The notes beneath the pieces were generated by a model. That model saw nothing but the letters and a program-made list of their open reading frames with translations, was not told the DNA's origin and ran no database searches. The position numbers were made by a program, and so were the translations under genes. This document shows, piece after piece, positions 11,037-34,754 of a stretch of DNA of 64,000 bases. The stretch is from Xestospongia muta. Lineage: Eukaryota > Porifera > Demospongiae > Haplosclerida > Petrosiidae. Positions within the stretch are counted from its first letter, which is position 1, and each line of letters begins with the position of its first letter. The stretch lies in assembly GCA_963693285.1 (NCBI GenBank), contig OY848920.1:7825135-7889134 (forward strand). Reading direction: 5' to 3'.

Positions 11037-13322
11037 ATGTCATGGTTTTTTTGCTGGCTACCACTTTTATTAACCTGTAGTATTGTATAGTTGTGACTCT
11101 GTTTTTTGTGTTGTTATTTTATCATAAAATCTTAATTTTGTAACAGCACATATCACACATTAACAATTTGTAATCCTATTAATTTATATATATTGTCATC
11201 TAATATAGTAGGTGTGTTTAACCAGTTAAGAGGTCGAGAAAGGTCACTTTATATGTCTCCAGTGTTATTGTGTAGTTGTAGAATTATTGTAGACTTGTAA
11301 CTGAGCAACTCCATATTGTGTATTAACCTTTTTATCATAAAATCTTTTTATTATTCAGTAGTCTCATAACACTGAACAGTGCTGTATCATGTAATTGTTC
11401 ATAATAAGTGCTACTTCACTTCATAGATAGCGAAGTAGCCTTTACCACTAGACTAATACTAACGATGATTACATCAATTTGTACAAATCATAAAAACATT
11501 TCTGTGGATGAAGTTGTTCAAGTGAGCTGTTTTCAGACACAGGACTGTATATACTTCATTTTTTGCAATGTTTGTCAAATTGAGTGAGTGTAGACACTGA
11601 ATATCATAGACGCTTGTCGGTACAGAAAACATAGTGACTCAGGCATTATTTGCAAAATACTATTTTAACACTATCACTAAATTAGTCTCAAGCAGTCAGA
11701 CATTCTATTACAAAGTCTGACAGGCCAACATATTTGTATTCACACTTCCATTCATAAAAGGAACACCCATTCAAGTAGTAGTAGTAGCAATTGTGTCATG
11801 CTAACATAACTCTACAATTACTCTGCCCTCTATTAATTAAATATTGTCTCAATTGTGTAGAATATTAAATTTTAAAATAGCCACATCAATTCCTTGAAAT
11901 GACTTTCAAAGACATATTTTAATAATTCTAAGATAATAAGAAATATCAATTCTACCTCAAACTTACACATATTTTTTGTGTCAAAATAGTATGTCAAGAA
12001 ATGCTCCATGTGGTACAATTATGATACTCTAATACTTATGTGTGTCTATTTAAAAAGCACAGGTAATATGATAAAGGTTATTGTTCCCAAAAATTATTGT
12101 GTGTACAATATACAATTTTCTTTATATTTACATTTTCAATGTGTGATTTTTGTTTAAAATAGTTCATTCTGCAAATTTGCTTACCTTGCTTTTGTTCTGA
12201 TAAAATTATTGTCTCCACGCCTATTTGATAAATGAATAGTAATATGATGTGATTTGAATGATTTAGTGTTCATTTAAGGAGGAATTTTCTTTCATACTCT
12301 CTTGCACATTATGGTTTCATTACTAGCTATTATCCTGTTGCGGCTGAAAGTAAGTTTACTGCAAAATTTCACTTGTGAGTTGCTTTGTAGATACAATCTT
12401 AAGCACTTCTCTTAATACAAGTGTAGGTCATACATTGAAGCAAGAGGTTTTACTGATTTATTGAAACAAGCACAAAAGGTGCTGAGTCAGTAAAATGGTG
12501 GTATTATAAGATAAAGTAGCACTTTTGAACATCATGTAAACACAGTCTGATATATTACAGTGTACCAACATTCCTCAGTTATAGTATAGCTGCTGCAAAT
12601 GTTTTAGTAACAGTTATATAATATTTTTGTATGCCTCATAGGCTCATTTTGATAACAGCATACATTAGTATTATTAGAATATTATTAGTACTGATAGCTA
12701 GTAGCTTTAAATGGTTAGATGACTTACTGTGTGGATTACATAACGGTTCATAATAGAATGTCCAGGGCATGGATTGTTTGTAAATATTAACATAACATCA
12801 AGCTGGTTGTACATATCTTGTCAATGAAGTTACATAATTGTAACAAAATATGTCTTATCAATTTACAAGTCAACCATCTATTTTCTAATATAGTAGGTGT
12901 TTTAACCAGTAAAGGATAAGGAAATCATATTGTATGACTTACAGTGTTATTATGTAACATGAGAGTTATTGCCAACTGAGTGACTCCATGTTTTGTATTA
13001 TTGTTTTATCGTAAAGTCTTATGTTCTTGTGTACAGTGTACATGATCAGTAGTGGTTAAGTATAGTATCTACTAACAATGGTTAAAAAGAAAATAATTGT
13101 GACATTTAATATTATGTGACTTAGTGGACAGAAAAACTGCCACAATTAAAGCCTGGCAAGTCATGTAGATTTTAGTAAAGATTTTATCTGGATATTGTGT
13201 TATTTTAGCACAAGTACTGAAAAACGCAGGAAAAGTTTGGACACTTCATTATACAAATATTTAAAGTAATGTGTCTTAAGTGTTGTGTTATGAACATATA
13301 CAGTATGTAGGTTGAAATTTGT
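11037..13322. other. Gene-free part of unit B
   Basis: 11037-12040 has no counterpart at this place in unit A. It contains diverged repeats of a motif also at 6720-6900 and 12860-13040 (ctaatatagtaggtgt...aaccagt, and ctccat...ttatcataaa.tctt). 12040-13322 matches 5880-7184. Nothing coding is seen. Confidence 0.5.
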
Positions 13323-17745
<4,423 letters not shown>

Positions 17746-17933
17746 TTCTTCACCTATAACACTTCAGCACCAGCTGATTTGTGTTTGGCGGTAAATCCCG
17801 CCCATCAAACACTAACAAAGATGACGTCATAATGACGAATTATAAAATCAATTAAGGTTAAACTATTATTAATGATCGGTCTCGTGGATTACAACCCATT
17901 TTTACTGTTGTAGCTTGTACACTACGCAAGATC
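17746..17933. promoter_or_regulatory. Bidirectional promoter CFAP298/LDLRAP1 with CRE
   Basis: Only 188 bp separate the two start codons. A perfect palindromic CRE, TGACGTCA, is at 17822-17829, and a second half-like tgacg at 17833. A cccgccc GC-box-like word is at about 17797. No TATA box is evident on either side. Confidence 0.75.
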
Positions 17934-25189
<7,256 letters not shown>

Positions 25190-25705
25190 CCTTTGTTATT
25201 ATTATTATTGTTATTAATTAACTAATAATTATATAGGGTGTGTCTTGGGCTGTATACATTATTGGCTTAATTAAGTCATTTTCAAAAAATAATTTTTGTT
25301 TTCAATAAACCACAGCAAGTGAAGACATGATGTAAAAACTAATACGTTATTGTAACAACTAATTATTTGTAACTTACATTGAAGGATTATGGTCAACCTC
25401 TTCCATCTCAGAAGCCTTCTTTACTATTCAATCCACCTCTTTCATCAATCCTGCTACCCAACCTCTCTGCACCACCTCAATTTTCAAATCAAACACCCAT
25501 ACCCCCTCCCCAGTTCTCACATCTTCATCCTCCGGTTCAGATCCCTGTCAATACAATACTCAATCACACTTGTCCAACCCTTGGTCAATGCCCTTCCCTC
25601 CGACTCTTCCTCATCCTATTCTCCCCTGTCCTCCATTCCCTCTCTATCAATGCAGAACATTAACTTAATATTCTAATCTATTATTTTTCATTTTTATATT
25701 ATTAG
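25190..25705. other. LDLRAP1 3' flank and C-rich stretch
   Basis: The 3' UTR candidate contains an aataaa at about 25304. 25390-25640 is pyrimidine/proline-codon rich (open in two frames). No homology is recognised, and composition alone does not support a gene. Confidence 0.4.
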
Positions 25706-25782
25706 TTTGATAAGCAGTATGCAGATAACATTAGACATAGCTATGGTAAAGAAGGAAAGAGGACCAACTATACTCCTTATAG
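25706..25782 (+). pseudogene. Orphan exon resembling DNA primase large subunit (PRIM2) Fe-S region
   Basis: A 77-base segment has an acceptor (ttatattattag) and a donor (gtatgagt). It reads [14 protein letters not shown] followed by [13 protein letters not shown]. The GKEGKRxxYTPY block is what I recall from the C-terminal Fe-S domain of PRIM2. The neighbouring exons, including the next one that should start with the conserved Cys, are not visible. It is probably a stranded or captured exon next to the transposon-like unit that starts at about 26015. Confidence 0.5.
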
Positions 25783-26014
25783 GTATGAGTATATGGACTT
25801 GTTATAAAGAAATGAGGGCACTTGAGAATGTCTATTGCCAGTCAGGGCTCTTTTAGTCTGGAACATCCTACTCAATATTTTATTGAGAGTAGAAATGTAC
25901 GTAGTGCAGATTGTGGAGGAGATATAGGTGGATCATCAAGTATCATATTTTTCTTATATCAGCAACCTATACAATATCAATGATTGTGTTTGTGTACAAC
26001 TATAAGTGATAGAG

Positions 26015-28089
26015 CATTTCTATGCAAGTGATAGCCCCCAGTGTTATATCAGTGTTGTTGTTGATTGTTGTTTGTGTTTATGTAAGCCTACCCTATTTGA
26101 GTAGACTTTTTTGGAGATCACACAGGTATAATTTTGTTGCAGTTGCTTTGACGGAGGGGATTTAAAAGGTTTTTTTAGGAGATGTAGATGATGGCTTCGC
26201 TGATAGGAGACATTTTTGATAGCTATATTGAAGATAATTATTACTCATTAAATGGAAATTTGGTTTCAGGCTTTGTGAGTGGAGCCATGTTTGGCAGTTT
26301 TGTGGTTTTAGTTTAAGAGATTCCTCTTTATCAACAAGAGTCTAATGAAGACGTTGAGCTATGGTAGGTTCTAGATAAACTGGTTTGTAGTTGAATCCTT
26401 CTTGTATTGGTGATGTTAATAGCCTTTGTCTTACATTAGGTTGCCTATATAATTTGCTAGTGTTACACTGTACTGAGATGCATTGACTTGTTAATACTCA
26501 CAGTAGTTGACCACAGAGAATTTCTTCTGCTAAGATCTTTTGATTGATAACCATTTGTTTCTATTGTAGTAATGCTTCATGAAAGGTAGAAATTATGGTT
26601 TAAAGTCCCAACTTTTGTTTAAAAAACTACATAAAACAAATTGTGTTACAAATATACCACAGCATATTGTCTATGTAGGTTGAGCCTACTGACAGTAAAA
26701 AATTTTGTGTTAAGAGTTCAGTAAGATCGTACTGTCCTATGTTATATTTCCATTCACTGATGGATACAATTTTCAGTCATTGTTTAGTTATACAAATAAC
26801 TCACAACAATCACCATACATACCTTATTGTACCCAATAACCTTCATTTGATTCTATTGTAGGAGTCAAAATATTCTGCTTTCTTTTTCTTATATCAGCAA
26901 CCTATACAATATCAATGATTGTGTTTGTGTACAACTATCTGTTTGTTAGTACTAATAGTGTCCAATGACATTGGCTTTTCTTAAAGGCATTAGATTTACC
27001 CTGTTGACAATTATAAATATCAATGTCGACAGACTTGTTGTTACCTTGCTATACCATTTCACTTTGAGTTCCATAACACTGCATATCACATTGGTTACTT
27101 ATATTGGTGAAGTGACATACACTACACATGATAGTACTAACAATTATAGCAGCTGAAATGTTATTAAGTTGTAATTCATTTCTAACTTGTCTGAGTTTGT
27201 TCAAACTGTGAACTTTCTTGAATGAATGTCAATGATCTGTATAGAACCAGTTATGTAAATTAAATTTCATTGTTAATTTGTACCTTGAAAAGTATTTTCC
27301 AATACTATTTTAATTATGTAGATTTTGATATACACCCAGTGTCAAAGAGTTATGTTCGACTATACAATAGTTATATCCTAAAATGTTTTTATTTTACTTT
27401 CTCTTCGCCTTTTAGGCATGCTACAATATGGTTTGATGGCATCACAAACATAGACATTCTGTACATCTGCCAGACATGGATCATTGTGGATTATGAAATG
27501 TATATATAACAATTATGCTGACATTTTTTTCATACCTGATTTTGAACATTGTGCACATTTAATATTATAGTGGTCGTCAATTATTGTTCTTGTTAGATGA
27601 AGAAAAGTTGGATTATTGATCAAACATTGAATATAACTGTTTGCATAACAATTGGTAGCAATATTGGTGAGTCCAGGAGGAAACATTGCTTCAGAGTAGT
27701 ACAATCCTGCACATGCCATGACAGTAATCAACGCGTGGGCATAGGCAACTTTCCTGTCGCTAGTCTCTGGTGTTCTAAAATTCCCCATTGACTTATAATT
27801 GACATATAATTGACATATCCTTTTCCTGTTGTATTGCAAGATAATTCCCTGAAGAGAGAATAATATACAAAACGTATGTTATACAGTACTAAGGTATATA
27901 ACATAAAGAGCACTGCTACAATATTAATATTAATATTATTGGTTTTTCATATTAATATGAATGTATATTTAAATTTAAATTTCATTGACAAAAGTTTTGT
28001 AAGTGATTTTCATGTGATATGTCACATCACAAAAGTAACATTTTTAACACAAATGATCATCAGCTATTATAACATTATCTACTAGTTAT
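26015..28089 (-). mobile_element. Transposon-like unit, copy 1 (inverted relative to 52783-55142)
   Basis: About 2.1 kb that is similar throughout to the reverse complement of 52783-55142. The ends are sharp: it runs from gtgatagcccccagtg (about 26028) to the ctactagtta boundary at 28089. It contains the USP-like fragment at 27513-27839. It lacks about 310 bases present in copy 2 (54334-54650) at the site ctctgtggtcaacta. A 50-base piece (ttatatcagcaacctatac...) inside at about 26890 also occurs just outside at about 25955, as if from an internal rearrangement. Confidence 0.7.
27513..27839 (-). pseudogene. USP-type deubiquitinase Cys-box fragment, copy 1
   Basis: An open frame of 108 residues; the part shared with copy 2 starts at MGNF. 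It contains PPGLTNIATNCYANSYIQCL, which fits the USP Cys box (GLxNxxNxCYxNSxxQ) with the catalytic Cys present, then KCAQCSKSG before a stop. A USP catalytic domain needs about 300 residues including the His box; only the start is here. It may be exon 1-2 of a larger element-encoded gene or a captured fragment. Confidence 0.6.
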
Positions 28090-29012
28090 ATTTGCCCAAA
28101 TGTTAATTCATCACAGTCTGCACCAAGAATGATACATGCACTTTCTTGAAATTTGATACCACTCTGCTTAACCCAATTAGTTCTATACTTAAAAGAAATA
28201 CATGTGTTGATAGAAAAATTGGATCACTTGAAATGATTCTTTCCTACAAAAGGTGGCAGCATGTTTACTTTCCACATAGGATATGCAGGAAGGATGTTAC
28301 TTGTACCTATAATTTCCTTGTACATAGTTCAAATGAAACATCAATGTCTGTGTATGTTATGCTACATTAACTGCACATAAAGTCTATGGCAAAATAATAT
28401 AGAAGTTTGAGAATACCAGGTGATAAAGAGGATATAGGTTTAACAATAATCAAATACTGTCATAACTCTACAAGTCAAAGCTTCATTTTCATCACCATAA
28501 ATCTGGACAGTTAATAAGTTTGACACAATCTGTCATTGAATATTGTAAATGCAAAGCTTTCAGATTAACATAACATTTAAAAGTGAAATATTATTTAGCA
28601 TATGAAAATAACACGATGTTTAAGAACCAAATGTAATGCAACGACTGTACCAACAGAGAGTTCCGTGTTCTCAACTTTGACTTAACACACACACACACCA
28701 AAGCACATAGCAAAATACAGAACTTAAATAAAGTTTACAAACAAAGAACAATATAAAAGAATAATAAACAAGAGCAAGGTAACCAGAGAACAAAGAAGTA
28801 TAGACTAAATATGATAAGGTCTAATTAACACATTAACACTAATTAACAGGTCAGTCTTTATAACAATAAACAAAGGTAAGGTCTTAAGTGAACTGCATTA
28901 CACAAATTACATATGTAATAAAAAAAGAATTAAATACATTACATGCTATATACAACTTAATATATTATTTATCCTTCAATAACTTTCAAGACTACCATTA
29001 AACAATATATAG
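28090..29012. other. Intergenic, nothing recognised
   Basis: AT-rich, with an (AC) stretch at about 28687. It includes the 3' flank of the first fibrinogen-related gene. No supported gene. Confidence 0.5.
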
Positions 29013-30056
29013 CTATCGGACATAAAGTTCAATTATATCCAATGGAGTGTCTTCATCACCTGGGTATTCATCACCACAAACTCTCAATTCAATGTCTTCA
29101 GTAGTAGTCTCGTTGAGAGTCTTTAAAAACCATGGCATCTTAGGGTTAATACAGCATGGTCCTTCACTTCCATTACATTGTTGTCCATCCCACAATGGAT
29201 CATCTGGGTATAATGTAAAATCACTTGGTAGTCCCCTATATATAGGTACACCAGATTCACAGTAGTAATCACTACCTACAAAACTTGGTGCATATGTTCC
29301 TATACTGTTGCTATTACATGGGCACGAAAACATGTTAGGGATCAAATCTTCAGCTACACCACAAGCATAAGTCCAGATATGCTTTCGAGGTTTATTGCCA
29401 TAAGTAACAGTAACACCATCAACATATGTGCTACAGTTCTCAATATTTGGAGCTGGAGGGTCTTCAATTATATCCAATGGTGGGAATCCATTTGGTCTAC
29501 CAAATTGATAGCCTCTTATTTGACCACAGACCTTGCTGTAATGAAGTCCATGAGCAGAGTAAACTACAGATGAAGACATAGGTCGACCACATACATCATT
29601 GACACTGTTGTTAAACTGTCGTAGTGTTAGTCCAGGAGGACATGCAGCACCAGGCTCACTCATGTTAAGATACCCCACTCTCATCCAGCCTCCCTCACCA
29701 TTACAGTTACTCCCCTTCATATCACAATAGACAGATATAAGAGAGCCATTAGGAGCCATTATTGTGTAATAACCTGATGGAGCTGAAGCATTTTGTTTTA
29801 AGACTTCTGAACAATTTAAAGAAAACTTTTGACAAGAGAAAGGAAGGTGGTTGGGACATAGAATGAATCTAACAACATTGCTCTCTCTTGTCTTGAACTT
29901 CTTTCCACTGTTACTAGGAATACAACAGTATTGTTCATAGAGTGAGGGAGGATGTGGAGTTAGTAGACTAGTACAGTCAACCATACAAACAGGCTGATGA
30001 GATCTGTTACATATAGTCATAGAAGTAAACAAGAGAAGCCAAATAATAATCTTCAT
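29013..30056 (-). CDS. Secreted fibrinogen-related (FReD-like) protein 1
   Basis: Single exon, 347 residues. A signal peptide (MKIIIWLLLFTSMTIC) is followed by a Cys-rich N-terminal region (VCMVDCTSLLTPHPPSLYEQ, YCCIPSNSG), then a fibrinogen-like domain beginning GYYTIMAPNGSLISVYCDM with a GGWMRVGYL core, and a second half with GQIRGYQFG, TYGN.PRKHIW, DYYCESG, PLWDGQQC, CCINPKMPWF and the C-terminal DIIELYVR. Secreted proteins of this fibrinogen-related/intelectin-like type often act as lectins in invertebrate immunity; the ligand is unknown. Several NxS/T sites suggest glycosylation. It diverges most from the rest of the array and has NIENCSTYVDGV like the copies at 1-713 and 41517-42557. 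The TATA-like element is at 30096-30103. Confidence 0.85.
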   Translation of the reverse strand: MKIIIWLLLFTSMTICNRSHQPVCMVDCTSLLTPHPPSLYEQYCCIPSNSGKKFKTRESNVVRFILCPNHLPFSCQKFSLNCSEVLKQNASAPSGYYTIMAPNGSLISVYCDMKGSNCNGEGGWMRVGYLNMSEPGAACPPGLTLRQFNNSVNDVCGRPMSSSVVYSAHGLHYSKVCGQIRGYQFGRPNGFPPLDIIEDPPAPNIENCSTYVDGVTVTYGNKPRKHIWTYACGVAEDLIPNMFSCPCNSNSIGTYAPSFVGSDYYCESGVPIYRGLPSDFTLYPDDPLWDGQQCNGSEGPCCINPKMPWFLKTLNETTTEDIELRVCGDEYPGDEDTPLDIIELYVR

Positions 30057-30145
30057 GATGAGCAGTGAAAATGTTTGTATAGATTACGTAACAAATTATA
30101 TAAGACTGCGTACCGGATTGGAAACGCCCATGTACTTCCGGTACA
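30057..30145 (-). promoter_or_regulatory. Core promoter of FReD-like gene 1
   Basis: The complement carries TTATATAA at 30103-30096, about 40 bases before the start codon, and an ETS-type CCGGAAGT (in gtacttccggtac) at about 30131-30143. Confidence 0.5.
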
Positions 30146-31239
30146 TTCGTTGTCTTTAGTGTAACAAACGTGTTGTATCGGGTAATTATTGTAATACTAG
30201 GAATGACTATAATTAGAGTATTCAATTCTATAATAAGTTGACCACAAACCATGATCACAATAGTCCAAGAGGATGGCAGAGTAGAGCAAGGTACACTCGT
30301 GTTGCATTGATGTCATTAAGCCTCCCTTATTATCACAGATGTAACTATCCTCTTTGTTATAAACTGCTATTATTTCAATTTAAGCTGTAATACACTGAGG
30401 TATGCACATGAAAGGTTTGTAGTAAATCACTACAGGACCTATATCTTCTACAAGATTGTAAATGTAGTATGAGCTTAATTTTCTTGGTTATTTGGCCTTT
30501 TTAAATTGTTAGAAGGACTATAATTTAGTAGTGAGATACTGGTCTAATAAAGTCAGTTTTACCTTAAAAGTAGCTTCACTGACTCTCATTTATTACTAGA
30601 ATTAGAGTAACAAGTCTTATAGATCTTCTAGTCAATGTATTAATAATGGTAATAAAATGCCCTGGCATTCATTTTGTTCTGTCTACACGCTTGCAATGCC
30701 AGTATGTGGACATGAATAGTGAATGTAACTTTATGATGTTGTACACATACATTTAGACCAAGATAATGACTATTTATTTCCACCAGAAAATGAATCAATA
30801 CAGCTAATAAAAACTTATAAGTACAGTAAAACCATATATATATTTAAATTGATATTAAAACAAGAACACACTCCATGTTAAAACTATTGTTCTAGTAATA
30901 GTTAATGTATTATTCAGCATAGATTTTCAGATATAATTAATATGATAAGTGTTTCAGTTGATTTTCATCTTCACATTACCCCACAAGTACTCAAAATGTA
31001 TGCATACTTTGATTATTGAAATATACTATCAACTTTTTTGTAAAGCAGTTACAATCATATGCACACACATGTATTTAACAGTTATGTATTGAGTATAAAA
31101 CTGTTAGGAAAGTTGACATGTACTGTACATATATAAAAATATAAACCAATTATTACAAGCAACACACTATGTACTAATGTATTAGTGAGAAACAGAATTA
31201 AGACAACAAATTATAAAGGGTTAGTTACTTATAATAAAG
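30146..31239. other. Intergenic between FReD-like genes 1 and 2
   Basis: AT-rich; no gene or strong repeat recognised. Confidence 0.5.
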
Positions 31240-32253
31240 TCATTTAACATACAATTCAATGATGTCAAGTGGAGATCCTTCATCTGGCAAACCATAACTA
31301 CTACATACCCTAAGTTCAAGATCATCAGTAGTAGTATCATTTAGTGCTTTAAAAAACCATGGCATTTTAGGATTAGTACAGCATGTATTTTCCGGTCCAT
31401 CACAGTTCTTTCCATCCCATAATGGATCATCGGCATATAAAACAAACTGAGCGCTAACACCACTTGCAGCAGACTCACAGTAATAATCATCACTAACAAA
31501 TGATGGAATAAAACCAGTACTACCATTATTACATGGACAGCCACTACTACTTAGTTCGTTCTCAAATGTTCCAACAGAATAGGACCATATATGCCTTCTG
31601 GGACTCACACCATAAGTAATAGATACACCATGGAGATAATAGGAATCTATTGTATTACCAATAAATGATTCTGGGACTCCAAATTGATATCCTCTTATTT
31701 GTCCACATACGTTGCTATAGTTACTTTCAAATGTGCCAAAAAATGTAGAGTAACAACCAGATGTATTTGTAAATGGTTGTCCACACAGATCATGATCAAT
31801 ATTGTTATATTGCTGTAATGTTAGTCCAGGAGGACAGGAAGTACCAGATTCACTCATGTTGAGATAGCCTACTCTCATCCAGCCTCCTTTATTATCACAG
31901 TTACTACCCTCCATATCACAATAGACAGTGATGATACTACCATTACTTAAAGTGAGGCTGTAATAACCTGAAGTAGCAACAGGAAAGGCTTTGAGCAAGG
32001 CATTACAAGAATCATACATATATTTGCTACAAGATGTGGGGATCGCAGACGGACAGAGTATTATCTTCACTCGATTTTTTTCTTTCACAGTAAATGTCTT
32101 TCCACTGTTACTAGGAATACAACAGTATTGTTCATAGAGTGAGGGAGGATGTGGAGTTAGTAGACTAGTACAGTCAACCATACAAACAGAGGAGCCATCA
32201 CTAGCCACAATTTGTAGACTAGCAATTAGACAACAAAAAACAATTATGTTCAT
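31240..32253 (-). CDS. Secreted fibrinogen-related (FReD-like) protein 2
   Basis: Single exon, 337 residues, intact. Signal peptide MNIIVFCCLIASLQIVAS, Cys-rich N-terminal module (SSVCMVDCTSLL...YCCIPSNSGKTF), then the fibrinogen-like region from GYYSLTLSNGSIITVYCDM and CDNKGGWMRVGYL to SPLDIIELYVK. It has the SYYLHGVSITYG segment shared with copies 3-5 rather than the longer NIENC form of copy 1. It differs from copies 3/4 in the N-terminal module (ILCPSAIPTSCSKYMYD) and around SGVSAQF. A secreted recognition role is inferred from the family. Its upstream block at 32321-32402 is shared with copies 3-5. Confidence 0.87.
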   Translation of the reverse strand: MNIIVFCCLIASLQIVASDGSSVCMVDCTSLLTPHPPSLYEQYCCIPSNSGKTFTVKEKNRVKIILCPSAIPTSCSKYMYDSCNALLKAFPVATSGYYSLTLSNGSIITVYCDMEGSNCDNKGGWMRVGYLNMSESGTSCPPGLTLQQYNNIDHDLCGQPFTNTSGCYSTFFGTFESNYSNVCGQIRGYQFGVPESFIGNTIDSYYLHGVSITYGVSPRRHIWSYSVGTFENELSSSGCPCNNGSTGFIPSFVSDDYYCESAASGVSAQFVLYADDPLWDGKNCDGPENTCCTNPKMPWFFKALNDTTTDDLELRVCSSYGLPDEGSPLDIIELYVK

Positions 32254-32320
32254 TACAAGTTTTTTCTAGTTCAGCCCTTGCAACGAGTGGTGAAATACTG
32301 TATTATAACATTACTATAGT

Positions 32321-32402
32321 ATTATATAGCTTCAAGTAAACCGCTAATTAACCACGTTATGAATATTAAATCGTAAGTGCTACTCGTACAAAACAGGAAG
32401 TG
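32321..32402 (-). promoter_or_regulatory. Conserved promoter block of FReD-like gene 2
   Basis: TATATAAT on the complement at 32328-32321, then tagcttcaagtaaaccgctaattaaccacgttatgaatatt, conserved before copies 3, 4 and partly 5. It contains a TTAATTA-type homeodomain core. An ETS-like acaggaagt is at 32392-32400. Confidence 0.6.
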
Positions 32403-34754
32403 TATACTAGTGTCTAATATTAATTTCTAATTGAAGTAGGTACTTCCTGTGCTGTTGGAATAGCCACTGCCATATTTAATCGCCAAGGCAACCTGATACA
32501 AATGTGATTGATCGGGTTCATCCGGGTTCGTCTAAAACGTTCAGCCTACTCAAAATACGTATATACGAGTATCGTAATTCAAATTTAAAGGAAATACAAA
32601 ATACATTAATAATATGAATATTAATATTGTTATTATGATAGTGATATTTATTAAATTTCAATTATTTTTTGTATAATAAGTACACAAAGAGATTACAAGA
32701 CGCATTAATTGCATAAGGTCTATGATGACTTTATGTACAAATTACTCATATATACTTTATTGAGTTAAGCTGTGCATTATAAACATACAAGGAGAGCTTC
32801 AGATTAGTAAGCTCATAGGTATTAAATAGCAAAGAGAGATTGCATGGAGTGTACAACAACAAACGTAGAGCTAGAGTACTTTTATATGAAGGTTATAGAT
32901 ATGGTGTTTTATAGAAGAGAAAGAGATAGGAGGATATTTTGGAGATGTGCAAGGAGTAAAGGGTGTAATGGATTGATCATGCATTCATGTATATATATCA
33001 TGTTTTGTAGTATACAGGAGATGTGTTCTTTAATTGATTATTCATACAGACACTCTGCCGGCATACATGCCTATAGAATATATTGAATAATATTGATAAC
33101 ATATGTATACTGTTCAATTACTAATTACTATAAAATAACACGTTATGTACATGTAGTTTTAACATGTAATTTTATCTGTGGAGGGAATGTGTAATATAAT
33201 TCCATAATGACAGCCTTGGATAAACATTTTTAAAATGTTATATATAGAGGTTAATAGTTCAAACAGCTGTCAATTCCATAGTATATTAGTAACCAAATAC
33301 TGGTACTGAACTTTTGCCTTTGTCTATCAGGTTTTGTAGCTGTACACACTGTTGTTGCTGAGATAGTGCAGTTCAAAGGCACACTAGCCAGTTAACAGAC
33401 AGACACAGTCACACACTCGAAGCATGTATCTCGCCCACGCGCAATGATTGGCGAGAGCTAATATGATACAAGTATATTCTCAAGAAAACAGCATTTTGCA
33501 TATATTGTAAATCTTGCTTATCAGTATGTTCACATCACTATTACATGTGCAGCACTGGGAAAAGAGTATGGTTATGTAATATTCACTAAAGTCACACTAA
33601 TAAAGCTTATTTCAATTAACGCTGAAAATAGTACTTTTGTAAATACGCAGGTTATATATATATATATATATATGTAGCAAAATATTGTGCATTAACATCA
33701 TCTTCTTGTACACACTTAGAAATCCTGTTTTATCAGTGTATTCACATTACTATCTCTTATGGAACACTGGGAAATGAGTACAGCATCGCAATGACGTAAC
33801 CGAGATTGGAACCGCCCACTCGCTTCAGGAACACTCCTGGTGTTATTAGTATAAATTTTTCATATTAATCAAGCTGTTATAATGAATTTAATATGTAAAC
33901 CAACACAACAATCCTTCATCTTTCAATGCATTACTGAATTTCTAGACTGTATGGCTTACCACAAGTTATAGACCACTGAACATAAAAGTACCTTCCACCT
34001 TCCATTGGATTTGTATGGTGATGTTTTTATGTAGGGATGTGCATACTGCCATTTCATCAATTCCTTGATATCATATCTACTCCTTTCCCTTTCACATGTC
34101 TTTCGGCAAGATATATTGTAATTGAAAACATTCCTTAATTACATTCCTCGTCACATCATAGAGTTTACTGTCTTACATGATTCAGCAGATCTTCAGTTGA
34201 AGAGAAAGAAAAAGAGTCTTCATAGCTCTGACAATTAACTATAGATTAGTACTACCAATGACTGTCAAGTATCTGACACAATATTAGTTAAAATTTAATA
34301 CTTGTCAATGTATTATATACAACCTAAATGACAATATATTGTTTAAATCAACCAATAATTCTTTCAGTTATATATATAATATATAGTTAGATGAACTATC
34401 AATTCCATAGTAGACTATATTAGCAATCAAAACAGTATTTTGTACCTTGTATCAGTTAATTTGCTGACATGTCACAACATGATCATGAATGACTATGAAT
34501 AAACCAATAACTTTTCACAGTGACATTCTTGACAATGTTATAGTACTACCAATAACTGTCAAGTGTCTGTTAGATATTAAGAATAACAATCTTTAGAAAA
34601 TTGTATGTACTACATACATCTCTAAAATGTAAAACAATTATTACAAGAAACACTATGCACTAATGCATTAGTGACAAGATAGTATGAAAATGTATGCTAC
34701 TAAAAACATTTAACATATAATTCAATGATGAAGGGTTAGTTACTTATAATAAAG
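32403..34754. other. Long intergenic stretch
   Basis: 2.3 kb with no supported gene. A TA microsatellite is at 33654-33673. From about 34285 it enters the 2.26-kb tandem repeat that surrounds copies 3 and 4. Confidence 0.5.

Noticed and set aside
25379..25676. Two overlapping proline/serine-rich open frames
   Set aside because: Open because of C/T-rich composition; no homology, no conserved start, and both frames are equally open.
32844..33086. 80-residue open frame between FReD-like genes
   Set aside because: No homology, no splice context, no paralogue in the other intergenic regions.
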